A stretch of DNA of 64,000 nucleotides. It comes from an uncultured Lachnospiraceae bacterium. GTDB taxonomy: Bacteria; Bacillota; Clostridia; Lachnospirales; Lachnospiraceae. The stretch spans positions 262,104-326,103 of the forward strand of contig CAJUIS010000001.1 of the NCBI GenBank assembly GCA_910586645.1. The letters run 5' to 3'. Made by a program: the position numbers and the translations under genes. Below the pieces are notes generated by a model. It was given only the letters and a program-made list of their open reading frames with translations, searched no databases and was not told where the DNA came from. Below are positions 58,405 to 64,000 of this stretch, in pieces (within the stretch, counting starts at the first letter, position 1; every line of letters begins with the position of its first letter).

Positions 58405-58433
58405 TTGTAATTTTCCTTCATACATTATATGAT
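58405..58433 (+). promoter_or_regulatory. pyrBI promoter
   Basis: -35 TTGTAA (58405-58410), 17-base spacer, -10 TATGAT (58428-58433); AAAGGAGG follows at 58447-58454. The leader is only about 20 bases, so no attenuator or PyrR hairpin fits between promoter and gene. Confidence 0.72.
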
Positions 58434-58460
58434 ATTAAAAATTCCTAAAGGAGGACTTCT

Positions 58461-59375
58461 ATGCGTCATTTAATGAGTCCGTTAGACCTTTCGGTAGAAG
58501 AGCTTTATGATCTTCTCGCTCTGGCTAACGACATTGAACAAAATCCCGGCAAATATGCACACGCCTGCGACGGGCAGAAGCTTGCGACCTGCTTTTACGA
58601 ACCAAGCACAAGAACGAGGCTCAGCTTTGAGGCCGCCATGCTGAATCTTGGAGGCTCTGTTTTAGGTTTTGCCAGCGCAGACAGCAGCTCAGCCGCCAAG
58701 GGTGAGAGTGTTTCCGATACGATTCGCGTAATTTCCTGTTATGCAGATATCTGTGCCATCCGTCATCCCAAGGAAGGCGCAGCGCTTGTCGCTTCTTCCA
58801 AATCTTCCATTCCCGTTATAAACGCCGGAGACGGCGGCCACCAGCATCCCACACAGACCCTGACCGATCTTCTTACGATTTACTCCCTGAAAGGCAGACT
58901 GAACGGGCTTACCATCGGCCTGTGCGGAGATTTAAAATTCGGACGCACCGTCCATTCCCTGATTCATGCGCTAATCCGCTATTCCGGCATTCGTTTTGTT
59001 CTGATTTCTCCGGAAGAACTGAAAATCCCAAGCTACATCAGAGAAGATGTGTTAAAACGAAATAACGTTCCGTTTACCGAGCTTGAACGGCTGGAAGACG
59101 CTATGCCAGAACTTGATATTTTATACATGACACGCGTACAAAAAGAACGTTTCTTTAATGAAGAAGATTATGTCCGCATGAAAGATTTCTACATTCTGAC
59201 AAAAGACAAGCTGACGCTCGCCAAAGAAGATATGCTGGTTTTACATCCGCTTCCCCGCGTCAATGAAATTTCTGTAGAAGTGGACGACGACCCGAGAGCC
59301 GTGTATTTTAAACAGGCGCAGTATGGCGTATATGTCCGAATGGCCCTGATTCTTACTTTGTTGAAATGGAGGTAG
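58461..59375 (+). CDS. pyrB: Aspartate carbamoyltransferase catalytic subunit
   Basis: It condenses carbamoyl phosphate with aspartate in pyrimidine synthesis. Carbamoyl-phosphate loop S49-T-R-T52 (FYEPSTRTRLSFE), the SSAAKGES loop, and VLHPLPRVNEI are all present in a 304-residue chain of normal size. The regulatory subunit gene follows after 3 bases, so the enzyme should be the allosteric, E. coli-like holoenzyme. Confidence 0.96.
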   Translation: MRHLMSPLDLSVEELYDLLALANDIEQNPGKYAHACDGQKLATCFYEPSTRTRLSFEAAMLNLGGSVLGFASADSSSAAKGESVSDTIRVISCYADICAIRHPKEGAALVASSKSSIPVINAGDGGHQHPTQTLTDLLTIYSLKGRLNGLTIGLCGDLKFGRTVHSLIHALIRYSGIRFVLISPEELKIPSYIREDVLKRNNVPFTELERLEDAMPELDILYMTRVQKERFFNEEDYVRMKDFYILTKDKLTLAKEDMLVLHPLPRVNEISVEVDDDPRAVYFKQAQYGVYVRMALILTLLKWR

Positions 59376-59378
59376 CAT

Positions 59379-59825
59379 ATGTTAAATATCAGCGGAATTT
59401 ATGAGGGATTTGTTCTGGATCATATCAAAGCCGGCATGAGTATGTCGATTTACAGAGATTTAAAGCTCGACCGGCTTGACTGCCAGGTCGCCATTATCAA
59501 AAACGCCAAAAGCAGCAAAATGGGAAAAAAAGACATGATCAAAGTGGAATGCCCTGTGGATATGCTTGATCTGGACATTCTTGGCTTTATCGATCACAAT
59601 ATTACAGTCAACGTCATAAAAAACGACAAAATCGTCGAGAAAAAAAAGCTTCAGCTTCCCAAACAGGTGACAAACGTCATCCAATGCAAAAATCCCAGAT
59701 GCATTACCTCTATTGAACAGGAGCTGGATCAGATTTTCATTCTGACAGACGAAGAAAAAGAAGTCTACCGCTGTAAATACTGTGAAGAGCGCCAGAAAAA
59801 AAAGAGCCGTATGATAAGATTATAA
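59379..59825 (+). CDS. pyrI: Aspartate carbamoyltransferase regulatory subunit
   Basis: A 148-residue PyrI: an N-terminal allosteric domain (YEGFVLDHIKAG, DLDILGFIDHNITVNVI) that binds nucleotides. The C-terminal zinc domain has ligands CKNPRC and YRCKYCEE. It links catalytic trimers and transmits CTP/ATP control. Confidence 0.95.
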   Translation: MLNISGIYEGFVLDHIKAGMSMSIYRDLKLDRLDCQVAIIKNAKSSKMGKKDMIKVECPVDMLDLDILGFIDHNITVNVIKNDKIVEKKKLQLPKQVTNVIQCKNPRCITSIEQELDQIFILTDEEKEVYRCKYCEERQKKKSRMIRL

Positions 59826-59864
59826 AAACTGCCCCTTCAGCTCCTAATGCGTAACATGAGGGCA

Positions 59865-59914
59865 TAAAAAAAGCGGCGTTCCTGTTCTCCCATATAGGGA
59901 TAGAGAAACGCCGC
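59865..59914 (-). terminator. Terminator in the pyrI/glgX gap
   Basis: GCGGCGTT (59873-59880) pairs with AACGCCGC (59907-59914), with an inner CCC/GGG pairing; a run of seven T residues follows on the minus strand (A-run 59866-59872). It ends the glgX-side transcript about 140 bases past its stop. The rest of 59915-60051 shows no feature. Confidence 0.82.
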
Positions 59915-60051
59915 GTTTGCGTCGTATTCAGTTTTCATTTATTCTTTCTCAATTCTGTGTTCTGGCGGCTTCGCTTGCAGGGTTCCGGGCGGCATATCAA
60001 GGCTCTTTCCTTCAAAAGCAGTAAATTGGCAACAAATTCAGCTTCTTTGCG

Positions 60052-62307
60052 TCATTCTCCAATCAGCGTCACGACCGTTCTTGGCGGAACTTTAAGTTTA
60101 CTGTCAAAACTGATTTCTGTATCCTGTCCCATATCCTTTCCGTCTTCATAAGGCAGAAACGTATTGACACAGATTTTCCACTCCAAATCTCCCGGCAGCT
60201 TTGGAAGCTGCAAATCCAGAGGTTCCCAATAAGCGTTCATTCCATAAAAGATAATATCGTCTTTTGTATCTTCTTCATTCCTTCCTGCATACATAATTCC
60301 AATAAGCTTAGTGGTATAATCCGTTCCGCCATTCCAGGGGTAGCCGTTGTGAATGCTGATTTCCGGAAGGCCGCAGGCAGAGGGCTTCGTAGATTTACGC
60401 AAAATGGCGTGTTTTTTACGAAACGCAATCATATAGCGGAAAAAATCGTGGATTTCCTGATATTCTTTCAGCCTGTTCCAGTCCAGCCAGGAAATCTCAT
60501 TGTCCTGGCAGTATGCGTTATTATTGCCAAACTGTGTATTGCAGAACTCGTCTCCGGCATAGAACATAGCCGGCCCTCTGCTGCACATCAGCGTCGCAAA
60601 CGCATTTTTTACCATTCTTTGGCGCAGATTTTTAATTTCAGAATCGTCCGTTTCCCCTTCTGCGCCGCAGTTCCAGCTATTTCCGTTATTGTCCCCGTCA
60701 GTATTGTTCCAGCCGTTTAATTCATTGTGCTTGGCATTGTAAGAATATAAGTCATAAAGGGTAAATCCATCATGGCAGGTCAAAAAGTTTACGGAAGCCC
60801 GCTTTCCTCCATCCGCCGGATTGTAGAGATCTTTCGAGCCGGTAATCCGCGTAATCGCAGTTCCGGCCATGCCTTCGTCTCCCTTTAAAAAACGCCGCAT
60901 ATCGTCCCTGTATTTTCCATTCCATTCCGACCATCTGCGAAACGCCGGAAAATTCCCTACCTGATAAAGTCCTGCCGCATCCCACGCTTCCGCGATAAGC
61001 TTTACCTTTCCAAGGACTGAATCACAGGCAATCGCCTGTAAAATCGGCGGCTCCGCCATTGGCGCCCCGCTTTGGTCACGCGTTAAAATCGAAGCCAGAT
61101 CAAACCGGAACCCGTCCACTCTGTATTCCGTTACCCAATAGCGCAGGCAGTCTATGATAAACCTGCGCGTCACCGGATGATTGCAGTTTAACACATTTCC
61201 GCATCCGCTGAAATTATAATAATGCCCGTCCGGAGACAGAATATAATAAATGTTGTTATCAATCCCTTTAAATGAAAAGCACGGGCCTTCCTCATTCCCT
61301 TCCGCCGTATGATTAAATACAACATCCAGGATTACCTCAATTCCGTTCTCCTTTAACTCATATATCATCTGCTTTAATTCATCGCCCTCATGGTTGTGCT
61401 CTATTACGGAAGAATATCCCGTATTGGGCGCAAAAAAGCAAACTGTATTATATCCCCAGTAATTGTACAACTGCCTGCCGTCAATCACTCTTGCGCTTTC
61501 CATTTCATCAAATTCAAAAATTGGCATCAGCTCCACAGCATTGACGCCCAAATCCTTCAGATAAGGAATCTTCTCCCTGAGCCCTTCGTATGTGCCTTTT
61601 GCCTTTACGCCGGAAGATTCGTCTTTCGTAAACCCGCGCACATGCATTTCATAAATGACAAGATCCTCCAGTGAATGATCTGGCTGCCGCACTTTCCCCC
61701 AGTCAAAATTATTCTCCACCACTCTTGCATGATAAATAAAATCTCCGCCGTTTTCCGGCCGCTCTCCCCAGTTCCTCTGCCCTGTCACCGCTCTGGCATA
61801 AGGATCCAGAAGAATGTGCTCTTTATTAAAAAGAAGCCCTTCTTTTTCATTGTACGGGCCGTCTAATTGGAATGCATATTCAAATTCCTCAATCCTCAAA
61901 TCAAAAACAAGCATGGAATAAGTGTTGCCTATATGATAAGAGTCCGGAAATTTCAGCTTTGCATAAGGCTCTTTTTCCTGTGGATGAAACAACAGAAGCG
62001 TACACTCCGTTGCCCCAAGAGAATGAATCGTAAAACTGACCCCATTTGAAACGGCAGTCGCTCCGTCTCTGTTATAAAATCCCGGCCGGACAAAAAAACC
62101 GTCTATTTCATCCAAAGGCTGCAGTTTCATCCCACGCTGCGGCCTGTGTCCGGCTGCTTCCGGATCGTGTTCTTCTTCCGGACGCCTGTTTTTCTTTTCT
62201 TCCTCTTCACGTTTCTGACGGTTCCCCGCGCTTTGTCTCATATTTGATTCCTGATTTTTTTCAGCGGCAAGAAAACTGCTGAAAAAACGTCCAATAACTC
62301 CTCTCAT
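60052..62307 (-). CDS. glgX: GlgX-type glycogen debranching enzyme (GH13)
   Basis: A 751-residue alpha-amylase family enzyme with an N-terminal CBM48-like module (GVSFTIHSLGATECTLLLFH) and a GH13 barrel of isoamylase/GlgX type. Catalytic residues: Asp403 (VDGFRFDLAS), Glu440 (LIAEAWDAAG), Asp513 (LTCHDGFTLYDL). It should hydrolyse alpha-1,6 branches of glycogen or limit dextrin. The start at 62307 follows GGGGGC; an in-frame start at 62373 would overlap the DnaJ gene. No signal peptide, so it acts on internal glycogen. It follows the DnaJ gene by 35 bases. Confidence 0.88.
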   Translation of the reverse strand: MRGVIGRFFSSFLAAEKNQESNMRQSAGNRQKREEEEKKNRRPEEEHDPEAAGHRPQRGMKLQPLDEIDGFFVRPGFYNRDGATAVSNGVSFTIHSLGATECTLLLFHPQEKEPYAKLKFPDSYHIGNTYSMLVFDLRIEEFEYAFQLDGPYNEKEGLLFNKEHILLDPYARAVTGQRNWGERPENGGDFIYHARVVENNFDWGKVRQPDHSLEDLVIYEMHVRGFTKDESSGVKAKGTYEGLREKIPYLKDLGVNAVELMPIFEFDEMESARVIDGRQLYNYWGYNTVCFFAPNTGYSSVIEHNHEGDELKQMIYELKENGIEVILDVVFNHTAEGNEEGPCFSFKGIDNNIYYILSPDGHYYNFSGCGNVLNCNHPVTRRFIIDCLRYWVTEYRVDGFRFDLASILTRDQSGAPMAEPPILQAIACDSVLGKVKLIAEAWDAAGLYQVGNFPAFRRWSEWNGKYRDDMRRFLKGDEGMAGTAITRITGSKDLYNPADGGKRASVNFLTCHDGFTLYDLYSYNAKHNELNGWNNTDGDNNGNSWNCGAEGETDDSEIKNLRQRMVKNAFATLMCSRGPAMFYAGDEFCNTQFGNNNAYCQDNEISWLDWNRLKEYQEIHDFFRYMIAFRKKHAILRKSTKPSACGLPEISIHNGYPWNGGTDYTTKLIGIMYAGRNEEDTKDDIIFYGMNAYWEPLDLQLPKLPGDLEWKICVNTFLPYEDGKDMGQDTEISFDSKLKVPPRTVVTLIGE

Positions 62308-62342
62308 AAATGCCCCCTTTTTTATCATGTCCCGAAAATCTC

Positions 62343-62954
62343 TTAACAGGGTCTTAAACAGCAGCAGTTGCAAAGCATATTTAAAAACAGCATACTAAGG
62401 CACCAGTTCCCCGTTCCGGCATAGGGCCTCTCATATCCCTGTCCCATACTCTGATACCATGTGCCGCCATAATCCAGATACTGTTTGAATTGCCTGAATT
62501 CCATATTGCTTGGCTCTAAAGCGACTGCCCGGCTGATATGCTCCCTGGCCGTTACATTCCCGCCTGTCCCTGCATTTGCCACGGCGCTGTAATAATACCA
62601 CCTTGCCCCTCTTTCGGTCTGTGAAATAGAATTTAGCACATGCAGCGCCTCTGCAAAATGACGGTTTGCGATATAATTCGCGGCCGCCTTAAGTTCAATG
62701 GAATCGCCGCCGCTTCCGGAAGAATGCCCGCTGTACGCACGGTTTCCCCCATAGCTGTAACCCTGCTGCTTTTCTTTCATAATCTGATCATATGCCTGCT
62801 GCACTTGTTTAAATTTCTCTTCCGCCCGGGCTTTGTTGGGATTATTTACATTAGCGTCCGGATGATATCTCCGGCTTAACGCCCGGTATGCTTTTTTTAT
62901 TTCCTCGTCGCTGGCCTGCGGCGAAACGCCTAAAACCTCATAGGGATTTAACAT
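62343..62954 (-). CDS. DnaJ-domain protein with tetratricopeptide-like and cysteine-rich C-terminus
   Basis: A 203-residue protein. The J domain (1-65) has the DnaK-stimulating HPD (RYHPDANVN). A Gly/Ser/Tyr linker is followed by a TPR-like helical pair (FAEALHVLNSIS, REHISRAVALEPSN). The tail is short, hydrophobic and Cys-rich (MLCNCCCLRPC, six Cys in the last 20 residues). It lacks the zinc finger and client domains of true DnaJ. Start at 62954, after GAGG, overlapping the DUF5685 gene by 17 bases. Probably a specialised co-chaperone of the neighbouring proteins. Confidence 0.85.
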   Translation of the reverse strand: MLNPYEVLGVSPQASDEEIKKAYRALSRRYHPDANVNNPNKARAEEKFKQVQQAYDQIMKEKQQGYSYGGNRAYSGHSSGSGGDSIELKAAANYIANRHFAEALHVLNSISQTERGARWYYYSAVANAGTGGNVTAREHISRAVALEPSNMEFRQFKQYLDYGGTWYQSMGQGYERPYAGTGNWCLSMLFLNMLCNCCCLRPC

Positions 62955-63813
62955 TTTGTTTTCCTCTGGCTTTCTTTTCCTGCTGTTTTCTCTTCTTAAT
63001 CTGAATGTACTCGTATCTCGACCAAACGCCGGAATACAGGATATTCCGCAAAATATCGGCATGCATAAGAATGGGAAGACGCTCAAAAGATTTCGCGCAT
63101 TCCGACATCATGCTGGTCAGGATTAATTTTGCAAATGTCTCAAAATCCCCTTCTTTCTGACAGACCATCTGGGAAAACGGATTGTACTCCTGACGCTTCT
63201 TATCCTTTTTAAAATCCTCATAGGCATCCATCAGATAAATAAATTTGCCGAGATAAAAACTTAAACAGCGAAGCTCCTCCGCCCATTCATCTTCTTTCCA
63301 GTCAAATATCTCTCCCAGCATCTCTCCCGTCAGTCCGGCGATCAAATCTATATTTTCTTCATTTGCCGCTTCCGCCAGGGAAAGCTTTTTCATATAAGTC
63401 TCAACAGCCCCTGTCTGTCTTGGATACTTCCTGCGGATCCTCTCATAATCCTTTGCAAACCGCTTCGCAAACGCCCGTTTTGTATATGCCCTGCTGTCCT
63501 TCCAGTCATCCTCCAGATTGTGCACCGCAAGTATGACATTCATATCCGCAGCATAAGCCGTCGCTTCGTTGATCCAGGCCCTCTGCTTTTTCGTCGGATG
63601 AATCGGACAGGTAAACTCTGTCTGCTCATGGTCAAATTCGTATAATCCGGTCAGAAGAACAACCAAAAACGTCATATCATAATTTAACAGCATCTGCCCT
63701 CTCGCCCCGCAGTTTTGCTTTAACTTCTGACATAAGCCGCAGTAATAGGACTGGTATGCCTTTGCGCTCTCTTCTTTAAGCTCTTTCCGGTTTATGTTAA
63801 TATATCCAAACAT
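62938..63813 (-). CDS. DUF5685 family protein
   Basis: A 291-residue, mostly helical protein beginning MFGYININRKELKEESAK, with cysteines YYCGLCQKLKQNCG near the N-terminus and ligand-like acidic/His pairs (VHNLEDDWKD, YLMDAYEDFKKD). I recognise the family only as DUF5685, common in Lachnospiraceae beside DnaJ-domain genes. The DxxxD-like pairs on helices resemble those of trans-isoprenyl synthases, but the match is not exact. No function is assigned. Confidence 0.8.
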   Translation of the reverse strand: MFGYININRKELKEESAKAYQSYYCGLCQKLKQNCGARGQMLLNYDMTFLVVLLTGLYEFDHEQTEFTCPIHPTKKQRAWINEATAYAADMNVILAVHNLEDDWKDSRAYTKRAFAKRFAKDYERIRRKYPRQTGAVETYMKKLSLAEAANEENIDLIAGLTGEMLGEIFDWKEDEWAEELRCLSFYLGKFIYLMDAYEDFKKDKKRQEYNPFSQMVCQKEGDFETFAKLILTSMMSECAKSFERLPILMHADILRNILYSGVWSRYEYIQIKKRKQQEKKARGKQNVKSL

Positions 63814-63824
63814 AGGAATCCGTC

Positions 63825-64000
63825 CTAACTTTTCTTAATAAACTCTGTCCCGCATTTCGGACAGGTAATGCAGATCCTGCCTTTTCCTCTTGGAACGCGC
63901 ACCCTCTGCCCGCACTGCGGACATTTATAAAAACGGTAAACAGCCTTCTGCGCCTGCCGGTTCTTAAAAACGTTCCATTTCATCCGGGAACGGTACCTGA
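63825..64000 (-). CDS. Zinc-ribbon protein, N-terminus outside window
   Basis: The last 57 codons are visible: RMKWNVFKNRQAQKAVYRFY, then two CPxC knuckles (KCPQCGQRVRVPRGKG and TCPKCGTEFIKKS). The paired CxxC motifs form a zinc ribbon. Related Lachnospiraceae proteins have membrane helices before this part, which would lie beyond the window. It precedes DUF5685 and DnaJ in what looks like one operon. Confidence 0.82.
   Translation of the reverse strand, partial: RYRSRMKWNVFKNRQAQKAVYRFYKCPQCGQRVRVPRGKGRICITCPKCGTEFIKKS

Noticed and set aside
1..64000. Search for tRNA, rRNA, CRISPR arrays, riboswitches and intact insertion sequences
   Set aside because: None seen: no cloverleaf with a TTCGA-type T-loop, no regularly spaced direct repeats, and no transposase motif. 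A systematic tRNA or covariance search could not be run.

Overview
The window looks like a chromosomal stretch of a gut Lachnospiraceae bacterium (Clostridia, Bacillota). This is inferred from gene families and gene order: rpmE-DUF1385-prmC-prfA, malic enzyme followed by a DUF4364 regulator, a CBS-type family II pyrophosphatase, a bile salt hydrolase, a DUF5685-DnaJ-zinc ribbon operon, and very large secreted glycosidases of the kind carried by mucin-degrading relatives of Ruminococcus torques. The species cannot be fixed from sequence reading alone. No tRNA, rRNA, CRISPR array or intact transposase was found.

Layout. 1-7 kb: translation and transcription housekeeping (prfA, prmC, rpmE, rho), malic enzyme and DUF4364. 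7-13.3 kb: mecA, pyrophosphatase, a tail-anchored coiled-coil protein, and a BlaI/M56 (BlaR1-like) sensor pair with two visible operators. 13.4-18.2 kb: a 1583-residue secreted GH20 hexosaminidase. 18.3-22 kb: hemA and a three-domain HemC-CobA-HemD fusion. 22-29.5 kb: prfC-trxA, bile salt hydrolase, C39-like peptidase, NhaC antiporter, a second thioredoxin facing a Crp/Fnr regulator, a sugar acetyltransferase and DUF1294. 29.7-31 kb: the scar of an integrative conjugative element, with VirB6-like and VirD4-like fragments around an intact Phd/ParE-type toxin-antitoxin pair. 31.07-31.42 kb: a promoter-to-terminator unit holding only tiny, translationally coupled ORFs. 31.4-36.4 kb: a YfhO-like membrane protein and a two-component system.

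36.4-42.9 kb: a duplicated and partly decayed locus encoding secreted leucine-rich-repeat proteins and an exported subtilase whose C-terminus carries a possible metal site. 42.8-44.7 kb: a second BlaI/M56 pair with a small secreted protein overlapping the 3' end of the M56 gene. 44.7-50.3 kb: pyruvate:ferredoxin oxidoreductase (porCDAB) with a divergent LysR regulator, then an RNA m5C methyltransferase. 50.3-58.2 kb: a secreted transglutaminase-like/LRR/Big2 protein and a 1644-residue GH89 alpha-N-acetylglucosaminidase, apparently one operon with the methyltransferase. 58.4-64 kb: pyrBI, a GlgX-type debranching enzyme, a DnaJ-domain protein, DUF5685 and a zinc-ribbon protein cut by the window end.

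How it fits together. The secreted GH20 and GH89 enzymes can remove terminal GlcNAc-type sugars from host mucin O-glycans, and bile salt hydrolase deals with conjugated bile acids. PFOR and malic enzyme feed fermentative metabolism, GlgX mobilises glycogen, and two M56/BlaI systems plus a two-component system probably watch the cell envelope. The large secreted proteins have no sortase signal but end in lysine-rich repeats, which suggests non-covalent wall retention. Most genes have good sigma-A promoters with 17-base spacers, given individually. Family assignments rest on motif recognition by eye; no database search was possible.
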